Of a stretch of 64,000 bases of DNA, positions 33,719 to 43,721 are shown in pieces (positions within the stretch are counted from its first letter, which is position 1; each line of letters starts with the position of its first letter). Source of the stretch: Ancylobacter pratisalsi. Lineage in GTDB: Bacteria; Pseudomonadota; Alphaproteobacteria; Rhizobiales; Xanthobacteraceae. Under the pieces are notes generated by a model. That model worked only from the letters and a program-made list of their open reading frames with translations. It had not been told where the DNA came from and did no database searches. A program made the position numbers and the translations under genes. Where the stretch lies: assembly GCF_010669125.1 (NCBI RefSeq), contig NZ_CP048630.1, positions 4,398,001-4,462,000 of the forward strand, read 5' to 3'.

Positions 33719-34639
33719 CTACACCGACTCGCGCCGCACCACCCTCGACGTGGCGAGCCGTTCCGCGACCCAGTCCACAAACACGCGCAGGCGGCTGCTC
33801 AGGTGGCGGTTTGGAGCGTAGACCACATACAGAACGACGGGAGCGGAGCGCCATCCCGGCAGCACGCGCACCAGACGTCCGGTCTCCAGATGCGGCTCGA
33901 TCAGCGAGTACAGGCTCTGTCCGATGCCAAGCCCCGAGAGGCAGGCGGCGAAGTAGGCCGTGGAATCGTTCACCGCGAGTACATAAGGCAGGTCGAACGC
34001 GTAGGTCTCCTTGCCTCGAACGACGTCGAAGGCCATGCGCCGTCCCGTGCGCGGGCTGAAATAGCCGATTGCGAGATGCCCGTTCTCAAGGTCCCTGGGG
34101 TGTTCAGGCATGCCGTGGCGGGCGATATATTCCGGGGTTGCGCACAGCACAAAATCCACCTCCCCGACGCGTCGGGCGATGAGGCCGGGATCGAGCACCT
34201 CGCCTCCCCGAATCGCGCAATCGATGTTCTCAGCCACCAGATCGGCTGGCCGGTCCGAAACGCCCAGATCGATCTGGATATCAGGATAGCGCTCATGAAA
34301 CTCCGGCAAGGCCGGTATCAGCACGTCGAGCGCCAACGATGTCCCGACATCGACACGCAGCCGTCCGACCGGGCTCGCCTGCGAACGTGTCATTGACCCG
34401 TCTAGCTCTTCGAGATCCGAGAGCAGCGCCACAGCTCGCTCATAGTAGGCAGCGCCGTCCGGGGTAACGCCCACGCGGCGCGTGGTGCGGTTGAGCAGCT
34501 TGGTTCGCAGATGGGATTCAAGCTGTTGAATAAGCTTGGTTAGTGTCGGCTTCGGCATCTCAAGAAGGTCGGCCGCACGGGTAAAGGTGCCCGCTTCGAC
34601 CACGCGAACGAAGGCGCGCATGGCAGCGATCTGATCCAT
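33719..34639 (-). CDS. LysR-family transcriptional regulator
   Basis: A 306-residue regulator. The N-terminal winged helix has MRAFVRVVEAGTFTRAADLLEMPKPTLTKLIQQLE (recognition helix about residues 30-50). The remaining 210 residues are the LysR substrate-binding domain, with GRLRVDVGTSLA at its start, as in the DmlR/PtxR-like branch. It is transcribed divergently from the hydrolase-RND genes, and an inverted repeat (34656-34677) with T-N11-A character lies at its own start, so it likely controls both. Starts at 34654 and 34696 are also possible. Confidence 0.9.
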   Translation of the reverse strand: MDQIAAMRAFVRVVEAGTFTRAADLLEMPKPTLTKLIQQLESHLRTKLLNRTTRRVGVTPDGAAYYERAVALLSDLEELDGSMTRSQASPVGRLRVDVGTSLALDVLIPALPEFHERYPDIQIDLGVSDRPADLVAENIDCAIRGGEVLDPGLIARRVGEVDFVLCATPEYIARHGMPEHPRDLENGHLAIGYFSPRTGRRMAFDVVRGKETYAFDLPYVLAVNDSTAYFAACLSGLGIGQSLYSLIEPHLETGRLVRVLPGWRSAPVVLYVVYAPNRHLSSRLRVFVDWVAERLATSRVVRRESV

Positions 34640-34655
34640 ATCCGACAACCACATG

Positions 34656-34677
34656 ATTATTTCTGTCGGTGAATAAT
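34656..34677. promoter_or_regulatory. Candidate LysR-type operator
   Basis: ATTATT (34656-34661) and AATAAT (34672-34677) form a perfect inverted repeat with a 10-base spacer, which also fits the T-N11-A rule for LysR boxes. It is the most AT-rich stretch in this neighbourhood and lies in the 150-base gap between the LysR gene and the divergent hydrolase-RND genes. It would let the regulator act on both promoters. The site sits very close to the LysR start, fitting autorepression. Confidence 0.5.
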
Positions 34678-34789
34678 GTAATTCCTTTTTGCCCATTGTT
34701 GCAGTCCGGATGGGCGTCTAATTTCTGCCGCACTGCAGCAGAGGCGACATCGGATGGATGTTGGATGCTGCTTCCCCATAGGCAGCGTG

Positions 34790-35608
34790 ATGTCGAATTC
34801 GTGGACCGAGGCAAGACTGGATCTGGACGGAACGATGCTTCCGGTCCGGGTCTATGGCACGGACAGTGCCCTGCGTCCGACGCCGCTTGTGCTTCACCTG
34901 CATGGGGGCTCGTTCACCAGTGGCGATCTGGACTGCAGTGCCACGATCTGCCGCACCATGTCCGCCGCCGGAGCGGTAGTGGTCTCGCTCGACTATCCGC
35001 TGGCGCCCCAGCATCCCTTTCCAGCGGCGCTTACCGTGAGTTTTGCGGCGCTGGAGCTGCTTCATCGTCAACGCGCCAAATGGGCGGGGCGCGGGGCGCG
35101 TCTGTTCGTCGCCGGCGAGGAGGCGGGAGCGAACATTGCCGCCGCGCTCACCATGATGGCGCGTGACCAGCATCACCCGCCCATTGCCGGCCAGATCCTT
35201 CTCTCTCCCATGCTCGACCCGTGCCTTGCCTCCAAATCGGTTCATGCCGCAGAGGCTGGCGCGGCGGGCTGCAAATGGGCGGATGGCTGGCACTTCTATC
35301 TTGGATCGGCCGACAAGGCCGCCCACCCCTACGCCGCCCCCCTCGCCTCGCGCCGCCTTGGCGGCGTGCCGCCGGCACTCATCATCACCTCGCGCGAATG
35401 CGCCATGCATGATGAAAGCCTCGAATATGCCAGCCGCCTGGGCGCCTTTGGCGTGCCGGTGGAAACCCATGTGATCGACGATCTGCCCGAGGAGCCATCG
35501 GTTCCGTCAGGAGCGGCGAGCGAGCCGCCTTGGGCTCAGCAGTTGCTGCCGTTGTTCACAACATTTCTGGCGGCGCCGCCCGCCGCCTTTCGTACCGTTC
35601 AGGCCTGA
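34790..35608 (+). CDS. Alpha/beta hydrolase-fold protein lacking the catalytic serine
   Basis: A 272-residue protein of the hormone-sensitive lipase branch. HLHGGSFTSGD (about 46-56) keeps the HGG oxyanion motif. The nucleophile elbow, usually GDSAGG, reads GEEAGA, with Glu111 (codon 35120-35122) in place of Ser. This makes ordinary esterase activity unlikely. It is the first gene downstream of the candidate LysR operator and ends 18 bases before the RND adaptor gene, so it is probably cotranscribed with the pump. A role as a sensor or accessory protein is inference. The upstream ATG at 34754 is an alternative start. Confidence 0.75.
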   Translation: MSNSWTEARLDLDGTMLPVRVYGTDSALRPTPLVLHLHGGSFTSGDLDCSATICRTMSAAGAVVVSLDYPLAPQHPFPAALTVSFAALELLHRQRAKWAGRGARLFVAGEEAGANIAAALTMMARDQHHPPIAGQILLSPMLDPCLASKSVHAAEAGAAGCKWADGWHFYLGSADKAAHPYAAPLASRRLGGVPPALIITSRECAMHDESLEYASRLGAFGVPVETHVIDDLPEEPSVPSGAASEPPWAQQLLPLFTTFLAAPPAAFRTVQA

Positions 35609-35626
35609 GGGCCGGGAGACCGTCGC

Positions 35627-36934
35627 ATGAGCACCGAACACGCTCGTAATCACACCGCTGTTCCAGAGATCGTACGCGCTGAAATCGCCCGCGATATGGA
35701 CGCAAAGCCGACCCGTCGCTGGCGCCGGGCCGGCTTTACCCTTGCCGCCGCCACCGTCGCCACCGCCGCGGCGGTTTGGCTCGCCTGGCCGATCGGCGCT
35801 GCCCTCGCAACCGATCCACCGGCCAGCGAGGCACCTGCTCCGCAGGGCACGCCCGTATCGGTTGCCGTTCTCAAGGCACGCGACACGATGAAGTGGGACG
35901 AGTTTTCGGGCCGTCTTCAGGCCGTTGAACGCGTCGAAATCCGTCCCCGCGTCGCGGGTGCGGTGAACGAGGTGCATTTCCGCGAGGGAGCTCTGGTGAA
36001 GCAGGGCGATCTTCTGGTCACGATCGATCCCGAGCCCTACGCGGCCGAGCTTAGCCGCGCGGAAGCGCTGCGCGATGCCGCCGAGGCGCAGCTCGAATTC
36101 TCCCGCAGCGAACTCGACCGCGGCAAGCAGTTGGTTGACAACAAGGTGGTCTCGACGCGCGAACTCGACCAGCGGACCAACACTTTCCGCGAGGCGGGGG
36201 CCAATCTGCGGGCCGCCGAGGCCGCGGTTCAGACCGCGAAGCTCGATCTCGATCACACGCAGGTCCGCGCCCCGGTGGATGGCCGCGTCGGCCGGCTCGA
36301 CGTGACCGTGGGCAATCTCGTTTCCGCCGGCCCGACCTCGCCGGTACTGACGACGCTGGTGTCGGTCGACCCGATCTATGTCGTCTTCGATGCGGACGAG
36401 AACGCGGTCAGCGAGGCACTCGCCTCGATTGCCGGCGACGACGTGCTGACCAAGATCGACCGCATTCCGGTCGAAATCACCACAGCGACCTCCGGTAGCG
36501 AGCCCATGACCGGCCATCTCCAGCTTGTCGACAACAAGGTCGATGAATCGACGGGCACGTTCCGGCTGCGCGCGGTGTTTGACAATCCGCGCGGGCAGCT
36601 GGTTCCCGGCCAGTTCGCGCGGGTGAAGATGGGCCGCGCCCGGACCAGGCCGGCGTTGGTCATCAACGAGCGCGCGATCGGAACCGACCAGGACAAGAAG
36701 TTCGTCTTCGTGGTCGATGCCGACAGCAAGGCCGCCTATCGGGAGGTCAAGCTCGGGTCGCAGGTCGAGGGTCTGCGTGTCGTCACCAGCGGCCTGAAGG
36801 AAGGCGAGCGCGTGGTCGTCAATGGCCTGCAGCGTGTGCGCCCCGGAGCTCTGCTGACGCCGGAAATCGTTCCTATGGAAACCGCATCCGCCGCTTCGAC
36901 GACGGACACTGCCACCATTGCCGCCACTCCGTGA
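35627..36934 (+). CDS. RND efflux periplasmic adaptor (HlyD/AcrA family)
   Basis: A 435-residue membrane fusion protein. An uncleaved N-terminal helix (about 37-60) is followed by the barrel-lipoyl-hairpin order: VEIRPRVAGAVNEVHFREGALVKQGD (first lipoyl half, about 104-129), a long alpha-hairpin with RAEALRDAAEAQLEFSRSELDRGKQLV, and then the second lipoyl half HTQVRAPVDGRVGRL. The C-terminal membrane-proximal domain ends in a Thr/Ala-rich tail. It brings the inner-membrane pump at 36969-40148 into contact with an outer-membrane channel, which is not encoded here. Confidence 0.94.
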   Translation: MSTEHARNHTAVPEIVRAEIARDMDAKPTRRWRRAGFTLAAATVATAAAVWLAWPIGAALATDPPASEAPAPQGTPVSVAVLKARDTMKWDEFSGRLQAVERVEIRPRVAGAVNEVHFREGALVKQGDLLVTIDPEPYAAELSRAEALRDAAEAQLEFSRSELDRGKQLVDNKVVSTRELDQRTNTFREAGANLRAAEAAVQTAKLDLDHTQVRAPVDGRVGRLDVTVGNLVSAGPTSPVLTTLVSVDPIYVVFDADENAVSEALASIAGDDVLTKIDRIPVEITTATSGSEPMTGHLQLVDNKVDESTGTFRLRAVFDNPRGQLVPGQFARVKMGRARTRPALVINERAIGTDQDKKFVFVVDADSKAAYREVKLGSQVEGLRVVTSGLKEGERVVVNGLQRVRPGALLTPEIVPMETASAASTTDTATIAATP

Positions 36935-36968
36935 GTCGGCCTGAGCCTCCTATTGGGGGGAGGACGCT

Positions 36969-39900
36969 ATGAATCTGTCCAAGTTCTTCATCGACCGGCC
37001 CATTTTTGCCGGTGTCATCTCCGTTTTGATCTTTGTTGCGGGCCTGCTGGCTCTGCGGGTGATGCCGATCTCCGAATATCCGGAGGTGGTGCCGCCGCAG
37101 GTGATCGTGCGCGCGCAATATCCGGGCGCGAGCCCGAAGGTCATTGCCGCGACGGTCGCCACGCCCATTGAGGAACAGATCAATGGTGTCGAGGACATGC
37201 TCTACATGTCCAGCCAGGCGACGACGGACGGCGTGATGACGCTTACCGTCACGTTCAAGCTCGGCACCGACCCCGACAAGGCGACGCAGCTGGTGCAGAA
37301 CCGCGTGGCGCAGGCCGAACCGCGGCTGCCCGAGGATGTGCGCAGCCTCGGCATCACCACGGCCAAGAGCTCGCCAAACTTCATCATGGTCGTGCATCTG
37401 GTCTCGCCGAACGACCGCTACGACATCACATACCTGCGCAATTACGGCGTGCTCAACGTGAAGGACCGGCTGGCCCGCATTCCCGGTGTCGGCCAGATCG
37501 ATATCTTCGGCGCCGGCGACTACTCGATGCGCGTCTGGCTCGACCCGCAGAAGATCGCCGAGCATGGGTTGTCGGCGGGCGACGTGGTCAATGAGATCCG
37601 CGCGCAGAACATTCAGGCGGCAGCCGGCACGGTTGGTGCCTCGCCCTCCGTTCCCGGTGTCGAGCTTCAGCTCTCCGTCAACGCGCAGGGCCGCCTCGAA
37701 ACCGAGGACGAGTTCGGCAACATCGTTGTGAAGTCCGGCGCCGACGGCCAGATCGTGAGGCTGCGCGATGTCGCACGCATCGAACTGGGCGCCGCCGACT
37801 ACGCGCTCCGCTCGCTGCTCGACAACAAGCCGGCGGTCGGCATCGGCGTTTTCCAGGCGCCGGGCTCCAACGCACTGGAAATCGCCCGAAACGTTCGCGC
37901 GACCATGGAGGAGGTCAAGAAGACGATGCCGGAAGGCGTCGACTACGACATCGTCTATGACACGACGCGCTTCGTCGATGCCTCGATCGAGGCCGTGGTT
38001 CACACGCTGTTCGAGGCCGTGCTGCTCGTCGTCATCGTGGTGGTGGTGTTCCTGCAGACGTGGCGGGCCTCGATCATCCCGTTGCTGGCGGTGCCGGTGT
38101 CGATCGTGGGCACATTCGCGGTGATGTATGTCTTCGGCTTTTCGATCAACGCGTTGAGCCTGTTCGGGCTCGTGCTGGCGATCGGCATCGTGGTCGACGA
38201 CGCCATCGTGGTGGTCGAGAATGTCGAGCGGAATATCGAGAATGGTCTGACCCCGCGCGCTGCCGCCTATCAGGCGATGAGCGAGGTGTCGGGGCCGATC
38301 ATCGCCATCGCGCTGGTCCTTGTGGCCGTGTTCGTGCCGCTGGCCTTCATCACCGGCCTGTCGGGCCAGTTCTACCGTCAGTTCGCTCTCACGGTCGCGA
38401 TCTCGACCGTGATCTCGGCGATCAATTCACTGACACTGTCCCCCGCCCTCGCCGCGCTGCTTCTGAAGGGACACCATGCCGAACCGGACCGGCTGCAGCG
38501 CATCATCAACGCCCTGTTCGGCTGGTTCTTCCGTGGCTTCAACTGGGCGTTCGCGCGCGGCTCGCACGGCTATGGACGCGGCGTGCGGGGTGTGCTGACG
38601 GTCAAGAGCGTCGTGATAGTGTTCTATGCCGTGATGCTCGGCGCCACCTGGTGGCTGTTTCAGGCCGTGCCCGCGGGGTTCGTGCCGGCGCAGGACAAGC
38701 AGTATCTGGTCGGCTTCGCCCAACTGCCCGATGGCGCCACTCTGGACCGCACCGAAGACGTCATCCGTCGCATGACAGAAATCACGCTCGCGGAGCCGGG
38801 CGTAGCCAGCGCCGTCGCCTTTCCGGGCCTGTCGATCGCCGGATTCTCCAATTCCTCGAACGCCGGCATCGTGTTCTCGGTGCTGAAACCCTTCGAGGAG
38901 CGCACCACGCCGGAACTTTCGGCTGGCGCCATCGCGATGTCGCTGAACCAGAAGTATGGGGCGATCAAGGACGCCTTCATCGCCATGTTCCCGCCCCCGC
39001 CGGTACAGGGCCTCGGCGTCGTCGGTGGCTTCAAGCTGCAGCTGGAGGATCGCGCGGGCCGTGGCTATGAGGCGCTGGCGGACGTCACCAACGCTTTCAT
39101 GGCCAAGGCGATGCAGGCGCCCGAGCTGGTGGGTCAGTTCTCGACCTTCCAGATCAACGTCCCGCAGCTCTTCGCCAATGTCGACCGCACCAAGGCCCGC
39201 CAGCTCGGCGTGCCCATCAGCTCCGTGTTCGAGACGCTTCAGGTCTATCTCGGCTCGCTTTATGTGAACGATTTCAATAAATTCGGCCGCACCTACTCCG
39301 TGCGTGTGCAGGCGGACGCACCGTATCGTTCCAAGTCGGAGGATATCGGTCAGCTGAAGGTGCGCTCCGACAGTGGCGAGATGATTCCGCTCTCGGCGCT
39401 GCTGAAGGTGGAAACGACCGCCGGGCCGGAGCGGGCGATGCGCTATAACGGCTTCCTGACCGCAGACATCAACGCCTCGCCGGCGCCCGGCTACTCGTCG
39501 GGACAGGCGCAGGATGCGGCCAAGCGCATTGCGGCCGAAGTCCTTCCACCCGGCTTCGACTTCGAGTGGACGGATCTGACCTATCAGGAGATCCTGGCCG
39601 GCAGTTCGGCGACGCTCGTGTTCCCGCTCGCGCTGCTGCTCGTCTTTCTGGTGCTGGCCGCGCAGTATGAGAGCCTCACGCTGCCCATCGCGATCATCAT
39701 GATCGTTCCGATGGGTCTGCTGGCGGCGCTGTTTGGTGTGTGGCTGGGCGGAGGTGACAACAACATCTTCACCCAGATCGGCCTGGTGGTGCTGGTTGGA
39801 TTGTCGGCGAAGAACGCGATCCTGATCGTGGAATTCGCGCGTGAGCTCGAATTCGCCGGCCGCAATCCCGTTGAGGCGGCTGTCGAGGCAAGCCGGTTGC

Positions 39901-40148
39901 GGCTGCGGCCGATCCTGATGACGTCCTTCGCCTTCATCATGGGCGTGCTGCCTCTGGTGCTGTCCACCGGTGCAGGCGCCGAGATGCGCCACGCCATGGG
40001 TATCGCCGTCTTTGCGGGTATGCTCGGCGTGACCTTCTTCGGCCTGTTCCTGACGCCGGTGTTCTATGTGCTGCTGCGCCGGCTCACAGGCAACCGGCCG
40101 CTGCGCCAACATGGCGAGGTGCCCGCCCTCGCCCATCCGGCGGAATAG
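36969..40148 (+). CDS. RND multidrug efflux pump, inner-membrane transporter (AcrB/HAE1 family)
   Basis: A 1059-residue proton-driven exporter with 12 membrane helices and two large periplasmic loops. The N-terminus MNLSKFFIDRPIFAGVIS is typical of HAE1 pumps. The proton relay is complete: adjacent aspartates in IVVDDAIVVVENVER in helix 4, and the lysine in GLSAKNAILIVEFARE in helix 10. The adaptor gene ends 34 bases upstream. No TolC-like gene follows: the operon ends at the hairpin 40161-40194. The LysR gene divergent from this operon is the likely regulator. The drugs handled cannot be read from the sequence. Confidence 0.95.
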   Translation: MNLSKFFIDRPIFAGVISVLIFVAGLLALRVMPISEYPEVVPPQVIVRAQYPGASPKVIAATVATPIEEQINGVEDMLYMSSQATTDGVMTLTVTFKLGTDPDKATQLVQNRVAQAEPRLPEDVRSLGITTAKSSPNFIMVVHLVSPNDRYDITYLRNYGVLNVKDRLARIPGVGQIDIFGAGDYSMRVWLDPQKIAEHGLSAGDVVNEIRAQNIQAAAGTVGASPSVPGVELQLSVNAQGRLETEDEFGNIVVKSGADGQIVRLRDVARIELGAADYALRSLLDNKPAVGIGVFQAPGSNALEIARNVRATMEEVKKTMPEGVDYDIVYDTTRFVDASIEAVVHTLFEAVLLVVIVVVVFLQTWRASIIPLLAVPVSIVGTFAVMYVFGFSINALSLFGLVLAIGIVVDDAIVVVENVERNIENGLTPRAAAYQAMSEVSGPIIAIALVLVAVFVPLAFITGLSGQFYRQFALTVAISTVISAINSLTLSPALAALLLKGHHAEPDRLQRIINALFGWFFRGFNWAFARGSHGYGRGVRGVLTVKSVVIVFYAVMLGATWWLFQAVPAGFVPAQDKQYLVGFAQLPDGATLDRTEDVIRRMTEITLAEPGVASAVAFPGLSIAGFSNSSNAGIVFSVLKPFEERTTPELSAGAIAMSLNQKYGAIKDAFIAMFPPPPVQGLGVVGGFKLQLEDRAGRGYEALADVTNAFMAKAMQAPELVGQFSTFQINVPQLFANVDRTKARQLGVPISSVFETLQVYLGSLYVNDFNKFGRTYSVRVQADAPYRSKSEDIGQLKVRSDSGEMIPLSALLKVETTAGPERAMRYNGFLTADINASPAPGYSSGQAQDAAKRIAAEVLPPGFDFEWTDLTYQEILAGSSATLVFPLALLLVFLVLAAQYESLTLPIAIIMIVPMGLLAALFGVWLGGGDNNIFTQIGLVVLVGLSAKNAILIVEFARELEFAGRNPVEAAVEASRLRLRPILMTSFAFIMGVLPLVLSTGAGAEMRHAMGIAVFAGMLGVTFFGLFLTPVFYVLLRRLTGNRPLRQHGEVPALAHPAE

Positions 40149-40160
40149 TCCGCAACACCA

Positions 40161-40194
40161 GACACGGCGCGGTCCTGGATGACCGCGCCGTGTC
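40161..40194. terminator. Strong hairpin between the convergent RND pump and thiC genes
   Basis: GACACGGCGCGGTC (40161-40174) pairs perfectly with GACCGCGCCGTGTC (40181-40194) around the loop CTGGAT: a 14-base stem 12 bases after the pump stop and 16 bases before the thiC stop. There is no T run on either side, so it is a hairpin-type, probably bidirectional, end signal rather than a classical intrinsic terminator. Confidence 0.6.
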
Positions 40195-40209
40195 CGCCTG
40201 CCGCAATCG

Positions 40210-42096
<1,887 letters not shown>

Positions 42097-42102
42097 TCAT
42101 CC

Positions 42103-42186
42103 CGTCCCTTCGCCGGCATTACCCGGATCAGGTTCAAAGGGTCTGGCCTTCGCCATCTCAGCCCTGATCGGGCACCCCTCGGACGT
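42103..42186 (-). promoter_or_regulatory. TPP riboswitch (THI element) controlling thiC
   Basis: On the minus strand the segment reads GAGGGGTGCCC, then CTGAGATGG, then ACCCTTTGAACCTGATCCGG followed by GTAATGCCGGCGAAGGGA. These are the invariant blocks of the TPP aptamer. The closing P1 stem is formed by CGTCC (42185-42181) and GGACG (42107-42103). It ends about 70 bases before the thiC start codon, within its leader. Ligand binding normally hides the ribosome site or ends transcription early; which applies here is not clear. Confidence 0.95.
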
Positions 42187-42745
42187 CGGTGAGCAAAGGC
42201 GACTCGGTCGGTCCTGTCAACCGCACCTGGCCGTTCGCGGATGGCATGCATCGGAATGGGAAGAAATCGTGGGCTGGCCCGCCTCGAACGACGAGCTTTC
42301 AGCGCACGCGAAACGACGGGCCGGAAAACAAAAAAGGCCGGGGTTCCCCGGCCTTTCCGATCCCCTCAACGACCAACGCCAGTACATCCGTGGTCGTCAT
42401 CGTCAGGTGATGCGAGTGCTCTTTTAGGGGCGTCACATGACAACGGCGCGACGGGCCGGTCCGGCCAAAAGGGAGTTGCGCGGACCCGAGAGCGGATCTT
42501 CCTCGATAGATGAGCAAAGTCCGTCGATCACGGAGACAGATTTTATCCAAAGGAAGTTCAGGATCCCGGGCCATAAGGCAACAGGTTGGCGCGACCACCG
42601 CCAAAGGTGCCGGCGCGCCAAAGGGCTCCTGTGGATCTCACGTGAGACCTGAGACGGCGCAAATCCGCCTCATGTTCCCGTCTCGTTCTACCTGTCGAAA
42701 CGCGGAAAATAGGCGTTTTTATATTATTGATCAAGGGGTTACGCG
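42187..42745. other. 559-base stretch without a supported gene between the thiC leader and tRNA-Lys
   Basis: I find no convincing protein gene here on either strand. It contains a strong terminator-like hairpin (42331-42356), a perfect 12-base palindrome TCTCACGTGAGA (42636-42647), and an AT-rich box (about 42717-42737). The short open frames show no recognisable sequence and no good ribosome sites. A small RNA or trailing transcript from tRNA-Lys is possible. Confidence 0.5.
42331..42356 (-). terminator. Intrinsic terminator, minus strand, no assigned gene
   Basis: AAAGGCCGGGG (42333-42343) pairs with CCCCGGCCTTT (42346-42356) across TT. On the minus strand the stem is followed by TTTTTTGTTTT, one of the best intrinsic terminators in the window. 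The nearest upstream minus-strand gene is tRNA-Lys, whose 3' end is about 390 bases away, so it could end either that transcript or an unannotated small RNA. On the plus strand the tail is weak (TTTCC). Confidence 0.8.
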
Positions 42746-42821
42746 TGGTGAGCCCGTTGGGATTCGAACCCAAGACCCCATGATTAAAAGTCACGTGCTC
42801 TACCAGCTGAGCTACGGGCTC
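42746..42821 (-). tRNA. tRNA-Lys (anticodon TTT)
   Basis: A 76-base tRNA with CCA encoded. The acceptor GAGCCCG pairs with CGGGCTC. The anticodon arm is CGTGA-CTTTTAA-TCATG, giving TTT at 34-36. The T arm contains GGTTCGAATCC, and the D arm AGCTCAGCTGGTAGAGC. It reads lysine AAA/AAG. It is an isolated gene between thiC and the divergent wrbA. No integrase or repeated 3' end is seen nearby. Confidence 0.97.
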
Positions 42822-43059
42822 TCCCACGCACTCGGGGCTTAAGGGTTTCGCCGGCCAATGGCAAGCCGCGCGCGAGGTTGTCCCGCCGCGTGTTGCCACG
42901 CCGCACGGTGTCAAAACCCGATGATATCCGTATTGCATTCCTGCAAGATCACTCTGTCACGCATTCGGCTTCTCAGGCGGCTCTACGCCCCCTAATTTCA
43001 GCCGCGACATACGGCGGATCGCCATTGCGGTTCGCGCAGCGATGCAAGGAGTTTATCCG

Positions 43060-43659
43060 ATGGCTAAAGTTCTCGTTCTCTATTACTCCACCTATGGTCA
43101 CCTCGAGATCATGGCCGACGCGGTCGCTGAAGGTGCGCGTGAGGCTGGTGCCGACGTTGTCGTGAAGCGCGTGCCCGAAACCGTTCCAGTTGAAGCCGCC
43201 GAGCAGAACCATTTCAAGCTGGACCAGCAGGCGCCGGTCGCCACTGTGGACGAGCTGAAGGATTACGACGCGATCATCTTCGGTGCCCCCACCCGCTTCG
43301 GCACCGTCGCCTCCCAGATGCGCAGCTTCATCGACCAGACCGGCGGCCTGTGGTTCACGGGCGGGCTGGTCGGCAAGGTCGGCTCGGTGTTCACCGCCTC
43401 CGCCACCCAGCATGGCGGACAGGAATCCACCATCCTCGGCTTCATTCCGACCCTGCTCCATCACGGCATGGTCGTGGTCGGCCTGCCTTACGCGTTCCAG
43501 GGCCAGATGGGTGTTGATGAGATCAAGGGCGGCTCGCCCTATGGCGCGTCGACGATCGCCGACGGTGATGGCAGCCGGATGCCCTCGAAGATCGAGCTCG
43601 ATGGCGCTCGCTTCCAGGGCAAGCATGTCGCGACCATCGCGGGCAAGCTGCACGGCTGA
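43060..43659 (+). CDS. wrbA: NAD(P)H:quinone oxidoreductase WrbA
   Basis: A 199-residue flavodoxin-fold FMN enzyme that reduces quinones by two electrons. [16 protein letters not shown] (4-19) is the FMN phosphate loop. [25 protein letters not shown] is the WrbA signature, and [11 protein letters not shown] the third FMN loop. The ATG at 43060 has AAGGAG 9 bases upstream; an ATG six codons earlier overlaps that ribosome site, so it is less likely. It ends 23 bases before a strong hairpin terminator. Confidence 0.95.
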   Translation: MAKVLVLYYSTYGHLEIMADAVAEGAREAGADVVVKRVPETVPVEAAEQNHFKLDQQAPVATVDELKDYDAIIFGAPTRFGTVASQMRSFIDQTGGLWFTGGLVGKVGSVFTASATQHGGQESTILGFIPTLLHHGMVVVGLPYAFQGQMGVDEIKGGSPYGASTIADGDGSRMPSKIELDGARFQGKHVATIAGKLHG

Positions 43660-43682
43660 TCGCCGCCACACGGAATTTGAGG

Positions 43683-43707
43683 AACGGCCGGGCCCTGCCC
43701 GGCCGTT
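43683..43707 (+). terminator. Hairpin terminator after wrbA
   Basis: AACGGCCGGGC (43683-43693) pairs with GCCCGGCCGTT (43697-43707) around CCT, an 11-base stem with a T-containing edge (GTTTCGATT). It lies in the 62-base gap between the convergent wrbA and tgt genes and may serve both. Confidence 0.7.
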
Positions 43708-43721
43708 TCGATTCGCGCCGT

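Noticed and set aside
42746..42821. tRNA-Lys as an integration site for a mobile element
   Set aside because: No integrase, no repeated tRNA 3' end, and no shift in composition nearby.
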